A stretch of DNA of 64,000 nucleotides from Neckera pumila (Eukaryota; Streptophyta; Bryopsida; Hypnales; Neckeraceae): positions 11,238,065 to 11,302,064 of the forward strand of contig OZ018416.1 of the NCBI GenBank assembly GCA_963969595.1. Reading direction: 5' to 3'. Below are positions 12,309 to 22,094 of this stretch, in pieces. Positions within the stretch are counted from its first letter, which is position 1. Each line of letters starts with the position of its first letter. The notes under the pieces are model-generated. The model searched no databases. It was not told the origin of the DNA and saw only the letters and a list, made by a program, of their open reading frames with translations. The translations under genes and the position numbers were made by a program.

Positions 12309-13240
12309 TTAACCCCTAAAGGACCAACATGCGTTTTTTGGCTGTATAGAAATTTTGGGCAGGTACATGTGACTAGAGATATCCATATTTGAGGTTGAAA
12401 TTTTAATAGAAGGTGGGGGCGAGGAACATCTTCATGTGTACCAAATTTCATGACATTTCGAAATACGAGTCAAAAGTTGTGACCTAATATGTTACTTTTT
12501 TTCGTAACCGGGCAGTTTGGGCAAATAAAAAAAAATCATTTTTTCCGGAATTTTTTTTTTGAAATTGGTTCTCTACATTTATATATACTTAAAAAGCTTT
12601 GAGTCACTCCATTTCAATCAAGGAGTCAAAAGTTATGAGGGGTTTTGGTTTGCGGGCAGTTATGGATTCTCTACTCTAAAAAACCCTTTAAAGTCGTTTA
12701 TTTAACTCATTTTTCAATATTTTTGGAAAAGAATAAAATCTTAGGATGTAGATTGATTATTGCAACATTACAACCCTTGGGATTGGCATTTTTAAATTCC
12801 ATGATTAAATTTTTAACAATTTAGTATTTTGAATCATTTTCTACTTCTTTCTACTTACTATTTTTTTCCTATATGTTGTACAATTTCAAATGATGTGAAA
12901 TTTTTCATGCATATAGACAACTTGTTTAGGAAACTGAATTCAAAGAAGCACCACCTTTATCGGCATTTTTTCATTGAAAAGTGAGCTTGCAAAGTGCAGC
13001 TGCCCGGTTTTTCGCAGGATTGAAAAAATGGTTTTCAAGACTTTGAATGCTTATATCTTATGATCCACAAGGTGGAATTTTCTGAAATATTTACCACATG
13101 TTTTCAAAATATCATACTACAAGATCCTACGGTTACATGTGCCAAAAATTGTTTTATTCCAAAAATTTGGTAGTTGTATTAGAAATGGCAATTTTGGAGC
13201 GTTTTTGGTGATTACATAGTCATGAAACTTTAGGGGTTAA
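12309..13240 (-). mobile_element. TTAA-ended element, copy 2 (class II)
   Basis: A 932-bp element from TTAACCCCTAAAGGACCA (12309) to CTTTAGGGGTTAA (13240). Its sequence is the reverse complement of the neighbouring copy 3 (13237-15266) over essentially its whole length once the latter's two insertions are discounted. The two copies share the single TTAA at 13237-13240, making a giant palindrome. The interior is non-coding. Confidence 0.85.
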
Positions 13241-13344
13241 CTCCTAAAGGTTAGAGACTATGTTTTCACCAAAAAACTCCAAAACTGCCATTTCTAGTAT
13301 AAGTACCAAATTTTAGAACAAAAACATTTTTTGACACATGTAAC

Positions 13345-13621
13345 CATTAGGAAAAATTTAGCCCTCCAGAAGGCCGTGAGTTTGGCACTTGCACGGTGCA
13401 ATTATAGAAAAAAAACAAAATAAAAAAATTATTTTTTAATATTTAAAAATTGGGTGCTGAAGTTAGATTTATACTTTTTAAATTTTTTAAATTTTTTTTT
13501 AAAATTTAAAAAAAAAATATTTCAAAAAAAAATATTTTTTATTCATTCTGAAATTGCACCAAAGGGGGCTCGTAAATCAATTCCTTAGCGGCCTTCTGGA
13601 GGGCTGAAATTTTTCCTAATG
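13345..13621. mobile_element. CATTAG-ended MITE nested in TTAA copy 3
   Basis: Inverted ends CATTAGGAAAAATTT followed by CAGCCCTCCAGAAGGCCG (one C missing on the left). Compared with the uninterrupted mirror copy (CATGTAACCGTAGGATC), the insertion splits GTAAC and CGTAGG. The core GCCCTCC...GGAGGGC links it to the elements at 729, 37540 and 38660. CATTA may be a worn CACTA terminus; no clean 3-bp duplication is visible. Confidence 0.75.
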
Positions 13622-14168
13622 CCGTAGGATCTTGTATTAAGCTTGTTTGAAAATATAAAGAAAACATTTCAAAATTTTCCACTTTGTATATTGCAAGATA
13701 TTAGTGTTTGAATTGACAAAAACCCTTTTCTGGTCCCTGCAAAAAATCGGGCAACTGCACTTCACAAGATCACATTTAAATGAAAAATATCCAAAATAGT
13801 GGTTACTCCTTGGATTCATTCTTCGAAGCAAGTTGGCTATATGCTTGAAAAATTTCAGATCATTTGGAATTGTACAACATATAGGAAAAAATAGTAAATA
13901 GAAAGAAATAGAGAACGATTCAGAATACTAAATTGTTAAGAATTCAATTATGGAATTGAGAAATGTCAATTTCAACAGTGGTAATATTGTAATAAACAAT
14001 ATACATTCTATGCTTTTATTTTATTTTATACATATTAAAAATTGAGTTAAATAAAGGACTTCAAAGTTTATTTTCAAGCAGGGAATCCATAACTGCTCGC
14101 AAACAAGAACACTTCATAATTCTCATCTCATAAATCAAAATGGAATAATTCAAAGCTTTCCACGTATA

Positions 14169-14989
14169 TCAATACCTTAAATGAGGCTGTTTGTTTGTTT
14201 GTTTGTTTGTTTGTTTGTTTGTTTGTTTGTTTGTTTGTTTGTTTGTTTGTTTGTTTGTTTGTTTGTTTGTTTGTTTGTTTGTTTGTTTGTTTGTTTGTTT
14301 GTTTGTTTGTTTGTTTGTTTGTTTGTTTGTTTGTTTGTTTGTTTGTTTGTTTGTTTGTTTGTTTGTTTGTTTGTTTGTTTGTTTGTTTGTTTGTTTGTTT
14401 GTTTGTTTGTTTGTTTGTTTGTTTGTTTGTTTGTTTGTTTTGTTTGTTTTGTTTTGTTTTGTTTTGTTTTGTTTTGTTTTGTTTTGTTTTGTTTTGTTTT
14501 GTTTTGTTTTGTTTTGTTTTGTTTTGTTTTGTTTTGTTTTGTTTTGTTTTGTTTTGTTTTGTTTTGTTTTGTTTTGTTTTGTTTTGTTTTGTTTTGTTTT
14601 GTTTTGTTTTGTTTTGTTTTGTTTTGTTTGTAGCGTGGACAACTTCCTGACCGTGCGCCCCCCGGCCACGTGCTTGGTACCGTCGGAAAGCTCTCGCCGA
14701 GGAGGGGTGCACAGGCTTGGTTTCGTGGTGTTTGGAGCAGTGGTGCAAAAGTTATTGAATTTCAAAGTATTTATTGATTAAAAAATTAGAAAATTGCTTT
14801 TACTTTGATTTTGGTGGCGTTCTTGCTTCTGGGAGTGGAACTGGGAGTGGAACCGGGAGTTAGAAAATTACGTTTGCTTTAATTTTGGTGGCGTTCTTGC
14901 TTCTAGGAGTGGAACTGGGAGTGGAACCGAGAGTTAGAAAATTACTTTTCCTTTGATTTTAGTTGTGGCAACGACAGAGGGCACACTAG
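14169..14989 (+). mobile_element. Non-autonomous Helitron with precise empty site
   Basis: The element starts TCAATACCTTAAAT after an A and ends GGGCACACTAG before a T, with no target duplication. A short hairpin (GTTGTGGCAAC, 14962-14972) lies 17 nt before the end. Deleting 14169-14989 joins CGTATA to TATAAATCTAAA, matching the uninterrupted relative at 42650-42660 (ATATATATAAATCTAAA). These are the defining features of Helitron insertion. Inside are the long TTTG/TTTTG runs and two tandem copies of a ~65-bp motif (about 14810-14938). The translated repeat frames across it are artefacts of the microsatellite. No Rep/helicase is encoded, so it would have moved in trans. Confidence 0.85.
14187..14629. 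repeat. (TTTG)n then (TTTTG)n compound microsatellite
   Basis: Roughly 62 near-perfect TTTG units run from about 14190 to 14440, then roughly 36 TTTTG units to about 14628, with a short mixed junction. Sister Helitrons at 52791 and 59077 carry only a few such units at the same position, so the array expanded inside this copy. Long artificial reading frames appear on both strands because neither repeat creates stop codons. Confidence 0.95.
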
Positions 14990-15266
14990 TATAAATCTAA
15001 AGAACCAATTTCAAATTTTTATTTTTTTTAAAAGTGAATTTTTAGAAAAAATTTGAGCTGCTCGCCAACCATTGAAAATGACATATCATCCAATAACTTT
15101 TTAACCATGTAGTCAAAAGTTTTGAAAATTGTTGGGCCTTAAAGCTACTCCTCGGGCACACATTGTGTGAAGTTTCAAAGAAATTAAATAAACTTTCCAT
15201 TTGTAGTGAGATGCCCAAAGTTGCTATGTTGCCAAAAAAAACGTCATTTGTTCCTTTAGGGGTTAA

Positions 15267-15818
15267 GTGACTAAGGATTGCTACACACCTATACGACCGG
15301 GTAGGTGACAGGGATTGTGCACACAATGATACTAGATTTTGCATTCACAGTTGCGACGGCTATAGTAACCGATCATATGCAACAATCTGATGTGGCGTTC
15401 CTGAACCAATATACGTATTCAGCACCAGTTAATGAAACCTTTTGTTGCAATTAACAAGAAATTAGTCACATACGGTGGTTGGATGAAAAATGTAGATTTA
15501 GTCGAAAATTAGCTGAAAACGTAAATTTCAAGAAAAAAAACCCAGGTTTTTTAAAATCAACTACGCCACCTTGCTTTAAGTCTCCTCGTCACAGCAATTC
15601 TTCCCCTGCTTTTTTGTTGTATATTGCGCAAGATTTTTGAGTGCGTTCATGTATTGTGATCAAAATTTCAAGTGCGTCTGTTAGAGCGATTGCTAGTGCA
15701 TTTGTGAGTGTGTTCTGAGTATTGGCGACTACAATTTTGATAGAATTCTTGGAGTCAATAGTGATTTAGTATTGCAATTGAATTGCCGTTTCCTTTTTTG
15801 AATTCTTGGAAGATGGTA
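15267..15818. other. Possible 5' flank of the Harbinger fossil
   Basis: No gene recognised. This may contain the worn terminus of the PIF/Harbinger element to its right, but no terminal repeat could be identified. Confidence 0.3.
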
Positions 15819-18800
15819 AAAATTGGTAGTGGGGATTCACACAGCAATGAAGATCTTCATGTCTATGCAACAGCTTCAACAAATTCAAGTCAGAGCACTG
15901 AAAGTAAATATCAAAATTCATCTCTACTTGCTATGCGCTTCAATTATTGATCTTTTATCTGCCGAAATTCATTTGTAATCAATTGAAATGTTGGTTTCCG
16001 TGCTTTATCTTCAACTACCTTTCATTATTTGTACCATTCAAACATTCATAGAGCATTTCAAGAAAATAACTATTTCAAATAGTTTTGCAATAGTTTTATT
16101 GTAGTTTAACTTTGACATTGATGATTCAGCTACCTTCCATTATGTGTAGTATTTATAATTCTACAGACACTTAAAGAAATTCATACTTCTGTTGTAGTTT
16201 TAATTACCTTGACATTGATGATTCAATTTGTAGATGTGCCTAGCCAGTCAATCTATGTGACTAGTTAGAGGGGGAAGATGGAAGATGGAAGCCATGGCCT
16301 CTATACCGTCTGCACCTCATCTACCTAGGTGACCTTGCAAGGAGCGTCAACCAAATTGGACTCAAGTAGAGATCTCTGCACTCATCCGTGCAAAGCGTGA
16401 GAAGTTCTTTGATGAATTGGACAGTGTACATGAGCCTAATCTCATGCGACAGGAGAATACTCAATGGAGATTGATTGCTATACTAATAGAGTGATGGAAA
16501 TATGCGGCCAATTGGCAGAGTACTTTTGAGATTCTACAATATGCAAAGACAAGTGGGCTATGCTTCTGGTAGACTTCAAGAAAATACACAATTAATTATC
16601 ATAATGGTACTGGCACAAATGTGGACTACTGGTCAATGAGCTCACCTGAACGTGCAGCTAAGCATCTCCCTCTCAATTTCTTGAAATTAAGAAAACTACA
16701 ACGGCATAGATGTTTGGTTCCACATTTGCCCAATCATGAATCCTCCATTTTCGTGTGATCTCAATCATCCTAAAGAAGCTGTCTACAATCGTACTACAAT
16801 TTTACATCATTACAATGTACCAAACAAGGAGAGCAACGATCACTAGAGGAAACCCGTATTTTTTTTGGTGTCTGGATTTTGCGTCGGAATGTTGTATTAG
16901 ACGTTTTTTCATGTCTACTTCGACACCGTTTTTTTCGCGTCAAGATTGACATGCAAAAAACGTAGAAAATTTTGCCAGACACCAAATGTTTTTGATCACA
17001 TCCAACAAAACATGGGTCAACGGGGTACTGAAAGTTTGACATGTGGCAGACACGTGAGCGCCATGCCAGCACGGGCAGCCACATAGGATTCTTTCCATCC
17101 ATTTTATCCATGACATGGCATTTGAGGTGGCACCTAACGTGGCGCCGGGAAAAGTGATGTGGCATCCAGCGAGGATGACGTGGCATGCCTAGTCAGCACA
17201 GTTCTGTATTATCCAAGAATCTTAATATTGTCGTTGAAGATGTCAACTTCGATGTCTAGATGTTTTCAGAGACGTCAACTTAGACGTCTAGATGTTTTTT
17301 GAGATGTATTAAGAGTTGTCACCTTAGACGTCCAGACATTTTTTGAGACGTCAACTCAAACGTCTACATGTCTTGCAATGTGAATGTAGACGTCCATTAA
17401 TACCTCTTGCAATGTTTAATATGATTTAAGAGAACAAAATGATATCACGTTTGACGTTCATGTGAGTAAATGCACTATTTGTCATGATGTTAATATGGAC
17501 AGTAACATGTTTCCTAGATAATGTAGAGGTGCATTCTATAATGTCTAATATAATATGTCATACACAATACATAGTACACAATATATCATTACAAAATACA
17601 ACATATTTGGTCACCATTTCACATTGCTCTAAAAGCCACTTGATGTGAGTATGTAGAGAGGAGAAGACAAGCTTTTTATATAAGTAGGGTGGTAGGAGGA
17701 AAGACAAACCATGTGGGATATGTAAAATGCAAAAACTACGATTTTGTGAAGGCAGCACGCAGATGTCCAACAAGACATCAAGAAGATAGAGTGGAGTTGT
17801 CCACTTCTATGTCTTCCCAAGGAATACCAGTGTCTTCCAAACATTCATTGGGAGACAAAGGTAGTGGTGTCTAATGTTGATCATGACATGCGTTTGACAT
17901 CCCTGCCATGTTTATAATTGCTCCAAGTTATATCTCTCAAAACATCCTGAAGTCTCCGTAGACGTCTCTAGAGACGTCCTAATGTCTCTAACTACATCTC
18001 CAAATATGCTATAACGTCTTAGGTTTTATCTTCAAAGACGTTTGACATCTTAGACTACGTCTCCAAAAACATATTGATGTCTCCATTGACATCTCCGAAA
18101 AAAGCATAAAATATATAAAGTACTACACCCCTATGCTATCGTGGCATGCCACGCCAGCATTATTTGATGCCACATCAATCAATTTCCATATAGCATGCTA
18201 CATCAAACACCACATCATCCCTTTTTTTTTCCAAAGCCTGCCCTGTGGCTGCCCGTCCTCCTTTTTTTTAACCCCGGGCAAGACTTCTATAAAAGGCTCA
18301 ATAAATTCTTTTTATTTATCTCAGGTCAAAATGGGTCAACTTGCTGACGTGGCAATTCATGTTGTTTCAGACGCTTCAAAAATCATAGAATGTCTTTGTT
18401 TGATGTCAAATACAATGTCACTGTTATTGATAGCATGCACTTGTTTTTAATGAAACTCTGTCCCGTCATCCCCAATGTCTGCAGAAATCAACATTTATGC
18501 GGCATCTGTGAACTTGACATTTGGATGTTCTATTGGACATATTCTATTCAAGGTTGGACATTGCATGTTTTTGCTCTGACATCACAAAAAATACGAGTTT
18601 CTTATAGTGGATTGCTGGAGGCATCAGCCTTGGCCTTGGAGGGGCTCGCATTGGCAATGTTCTACCCTTATCAAATCTGAATTTGACCTCTAGCGCTCTA
18701 GTTGAAGATGACGACGATGGCAAACTAAGAGCAGCAACTAAATGCAAATCCAAAATAGTAATTTCTACACGTGTATTTATTCCTGCTAACAACACTCTTG

Positions 18801-19422
18801 GAGCAGCACCTACCAATGCTCTTGAGGTCTTGTCATCCTCCAAAGCCTCTTTCGAGGAACTCAAATGTTTAATAACGCAGGTCATAGGCAAAACTCACTT
18901 TGAAGGTATACAAAAATTGTAGAAGCAATACAAACATCTAGTGACAAGCTTGTAAGCACATCGGATAAATTGAAAAAACGAGATTCAACTGCAATAGGAG
19001 ACATTTCAAGAACAACTCAACTACAACAAAGAACAAGACTTAATTGCCCAAGAAACGTACGTTTGACTCATGTCAATCAAGGTTCTCTTGTATAGGCAAT
19101 CACTGGCCTCACAAATGTTTTGAGCCTTGGTTTGCAACCTCCAGTGTATCCTTGGGTGGCATTCAAAGCTCCACCTGCTCACTAGACGTATGGAGGTCGA
19201 GCTCCTAATTACCCCCTGAATGGAGGTGCATCTTCTTATTCAACGTTTGTAGGTGCAGCTTCTTACTCTACATTTGGAGGTCAAGTTGCCAACGCTCTTG
19301 ACAATGCATACAACCCAATTAGAGTCAACAATGTAACAAATCAACCTTCTATATCTTTTAAAGGATATATAGATTTTACTATTGAAGATGACAATGGTCC
19401 AATCTTCAATCATAACAATTGA
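15819..19422 (+). pseudogene. Myb/SANT-like protein of a PIF/Harbinger element, broken
   Basis: The likely start is the ATG near 15812-15820 (MVKIGSGDSHSNEDLHV). A plausible intron (GT at 15905, TTTGTAG before 16234) follows, then a degenerate DNA-binding region near 16345 reading NWTQVEISALIRAKREKFF, a Myb/SANT or trihelix-like helix with the tryptophan and basic run. Several in-frame stops follow. A CACTA element (16841-18609) splits the gene. Across the junction the frame is open (TRRATIAGG then ISLGLGGARIG). The 3' part has more stops and frameshifts but a recognisable Gly/Tyr-rich tail ending at TGA 19420-19422. PIF/Harbinger transposons carry such a Myb-like partner that helps the transposase bind DNA and enter the nucleus. 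The gene converges with the transposase at 19649-22094, with only about 230 bp between the 3' ends, so they are inferred to be one dead two-gene element. Confidence 0.65.
16841..18609. mobile_element. Non-autonomous CACTA transposon, TSD GAT
   Basis: The ends are CACTAGAGGAAACCCGTATT on the left and CACTATAAGAAACTCGTATT on the right (minus strand). They are flanked by a perfect 3-bp duplication GAT (16838-16840 and 18610-18612). Subterminal regions 17220-17400 and 17940-18100 hold many copies of AGACGTC/GATGTCT-type motifs in both orientations, the kind of subterminal array bound by CACTA transposases. The 1769-bp interior encodes no transposase. Stretches such as AACCATGTGGGATATGTAAA are shared with the CACTA element at 60364-61648, so the two belong to one family. 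It is inserted in the Myb/SANT-like pseudogene. Confidence 0.9.
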
Positions 19423-19929
19423 GACACTTTTGGATACACCTACATGATGACAACAATTATTTACACATCCTCTTAAATATACATCAACACAGAGTCCAGT
19501 ATTTGCTTTGTGATTATCTTTTGTATTACATATAGGAGTCAAATGCAATATATCATAGTTGAAATAGAAGCTGAAATACAGAAACAGAAGCATAGAACAG
19601 AAGCAAATTAGGAGGAGAAAGATGTAGGCAATGTGTACTTACTTCTGATCAAAGAATATTACGTGGCCTGCCAAGATACAGTCCCAATTCTTGCTGCATT
19701 TCTTGGGCCTCTTGAATTTGAAGGTTGTTGTTTGTATTGGCAATATGTCTAAGTCTTCATCATCATCGTTATTGGCTGTTTCAATAATCTGCAATCGTTC
19801 TTTGAGTAGCTCTATTTCATGAGGATGTTGACCAAAGAGCAATTGTGAAGGTACCACTAGGCCATAACAACATCTGGCAGAAATGTCACGTGGGGCTTAG
19901 ATTTCTTCATCAACTCCCAAAAACTTTGT

Positions 19930-20858
19930 TTAACCCCTAAAGTCCTATTGTCCCCTCAGGGGACAAAATGGATTTTGGACAGGCTACTATGGCTTCAATA
20001 TTCATCATTATTTTTTGAATTTTTTTGTGAAGAATTGAAGATAGATAAACATATTAGCTTTATGGGCTATAATTATTATTTCAATCGATGCATGGGAGCA
20101 AAAGTTACGGCACAAACGGTCTTTTTTTTGGTGCAGCGGGCAGAAATCTTCTCACACAAAAAAATTTAAATTTAAAAAAAATTATTTTCTTATAGATTGT
20201 ATTTTTATCTAATGGAAAGCTTTGATTCATTCCAGTTGGATTTGTAATGTGAAAGCTATGGGCAATCTTATTTTTTAGGCAATTAGAGCATCTTTTTGAA
20301 AAAATAACTTGTAGGACTCAATTCTGAATGCATTTTTCACAATTTTTCAAAAAAAATTGTTTGACAAGGCTAAGTTTCCTTGCTAAAACAATCTCACCAT
20401 TGGGATTATAGTGTTTTAATCCCATCTTAGAGCTATTGACAATTTAGTTTTTCTTTCAATCTTGGACCTACTTCTATTTAACAATTTTTTAAAGAATGAA
20501 AATCAAGTTTATTTTTTTGGAATCTTTTTTTAGATTCTCAACTCAATTATTCAACATAAAAAAATTAAATTCAAAGTTTATTGTGCAAATTTTTTTTACA
20601 AGTGGTGGTCAAAGTCATCTGAAATTACAAGTTAGTGTTCAAAAAATCAAAATTTTCCAACCTTGAATGCTATTATCTTCTAATTTGTACAGTCAAACTT
20701 TATGAAATTTTTACCACATGATTTTCGATAAGTTAAGTACAAGATCCTTTGGTTAGATTCTATAAATTTTCTTTTTTTTCTTTTCTTAGCTGAACGTAGG
20801 AGAACTGGCAGTTTTGAGTCGTTTTTGACAAAAAATGCCTTGGGACTTTAGCGCTTGA
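19930..20858 (+). mobile_element. TTAA-ended element, copy 4, in the transposase
   Basis: A 929-bp element from TTAACCCCTAAAGTCC to GGACTTTAGCGCTTGA (worn end, TTAA now TTGA). It lies inside the Harbinger transposase coding sequence. On the minus strand the host reads TTTGGTAAACT before it and AAACAAAGTTTTTGGGAG after it. With one TTAA kept the sequence reads F-G-K-L-K-Q-S-F-W-E-L, continuous and in frame, matching the family pattern FG-L-K-x-x-F-x-E-L. TTAA was therefore present in the host before insertion and was duplicated by it. A subterminal palindrome GTCCCCTCAGGGGAC lies just inside the left end. Non-coding. Confidence 0.9.
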
Positions 20859-21417
20859 GTTTACCAAAGGAGTTTTCAAAAACACTCCTTCCTCGCTTAT
20901 GCTTTTTGTTGTATACTTCCTCTAACATGGTCAACCTCCCTTCTCTGTATGGTATCATAAGTCAGGAAAAAAGGAGATATCCCTTATCTATGAGGAGATA
21001 AGAAGGGAATCCTTTATAACGATGTAATGGACTGTTGATGAGATTTCCATCTTTGGTATTCCTATAAAGGCCAGACTTTCTCAAAACTCTTGATAGTCCT
21101 ACATAGACATCAAGAAATTTCTTTGCCTTGCTGACAACTGCTTGGCAAACCATGCTATATCCATTTGTCTTCAAATAAAAATAATACTTTGAAAAGTGGC
21201 TTGGCTTTATATACTAAAATGGGTCCCGCCAATAGTACCTATGATTCCCGGCAACCCACACCATTCCTAGAACTCTCCCATATTGACTTGTGTTTAAGCA
21301 CAATCTGGCCGTTTTGTTTTATTTCTAAAGAATTCATTAATAGCAGACACAACTTCTCACAAATTTTTTGACATGATGGATAATCCTATAGCAAAATTCT
21401 TTGACACTATCAACAAT

Positions 21418-21705
21418 CACTAGAAGAAAAATGCATTATTCTCAACAAGCTCTCAACAAAATCTAGCTGATGTTTTTTTGTTAGAAACAAAACATGTTGG
21501 TACCAACACCTCTTCAATGCAAGAACAAGTTATAAGGACAATTTTTCAACACAATCAATATGATACTCTTATGTTGAAAGTCATATTTATAATTTGTTTT
21601 TGTGTTCCAAAAGTATTGAAACCAACAAGTTTTGTTTCTAACAAAAACAACATCAGCTAGAACTGCACTTATAGCATATTTTACCAACACGCTTTTCTTC
21701 TAGTG
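21418..21705. mobile_element. Hairpin CACTA-type MITE, TSD AAT
   Basis: The ends are CACTAGAAGAAAAATGC and CACTAGAAGAAAAGCGT (minus strand), flanked by AAT on both sides (21415-21417, 21706-21708). Much of its 288 bp is self-complementary, including CTAGCTGATGTT and GTTAGAAACAAAAC near both ends. It interrupts the Harbinger transposase pseudogene between the N-terminal motif and the first catalytic region. Confidence 0.9.
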
Positions 21706-22094
21706 AATGGACCTCCTTGAACAAGCTTGTAGATTGCAACTACTACTCAAACGCGGATAAGAATTGCTTAGCAAAATTTTGTATCTTGTTTTCCAATGTA
21801 GGGCTGCAGAGTGCGTACCAAATTGAAGACTGCTTGCTTTGTCATCCTAAAATTGTCTATCCATTGCTCATCATCATTTATAGTAAGCAAAAAAATCAAG
21901 AACCAAACCTTTAAATGTGGTTTTACCCACCAACCCAAGTCCTTGTTTAACAAAATCCCAGCATTACTAATACCAAAATCATGTAGCATAGGCGAGATGA
22001 TACGGTCCATATCATTTAAGGTATTATGCACACAATAGAAAGGCTGAATCATTATTGCATCTTGGTCTCTTTTTGTCTCTTTAGGTGTGGCCAT

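Larger units (their letters stand above)
13237..15266 (+). mobile_element. TTAA-ended element, copy 3, with nested inserts
   Basis: The left end is TTAACTCCTAAAGGTTAG and the right end TCCTTTAGGGGTTAA. It is 2030 bp long, but subtracting the MITE (13345-13621) and the Helitron (14169-14989) leaves about 930 bp, the standard length of the family. The right third (15000-15266) matches the copies ending at 42922 and 50909. The uninterrupted relatives supply an empty site for the Helitron. Confidence 0.85.
19649..22094 (-). pseudogene. PIF/Harbinger DDE transposase, broken
   Basis: Reading leftward from ATG 22094, the pieces are: an N-terminal region with QWIDNFRMTKQAVFNLVRTL and PYIGKQDTKF; AILIRV-stop-VVVAIYKLVQG (to 21706); then, beyond a MITE, GLPGIIGTIGGTHFSI, GYSMVCQAVVSKAKKFLDVY, LLIDKGYLLFS-stop-LMIPY and NKKHKRGRSVFENSFGKL; then, beyond a TTAA element, FWELMKKSKPHVTFLPDVV and LHNCSL; and after frameshifts a C-terminus MQQELGLYLGRPRNIL ending at 19649-19651. 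This is the expected order of a plant Harbinger transposase. Without insertions it spans about 1230 nt, roughly 410 residues, normal for the family. The first catalytic Asp, expected in G-A-I-D-V-T-H, reads Gly (TIGGTHF), and there are several in-frame stops, so it is inactive. It converges with the Myb-like pseudogene. Confidence 0.9.

Noticed and set aside
14128..14781. Long reading frames on both strands made of KQTN, LFVC and similar repeats
   Set aside because: They are translations of the TTTG/TTTTG microsatellite, which has no stop codon in several frames; no start context, splice signals or domain.
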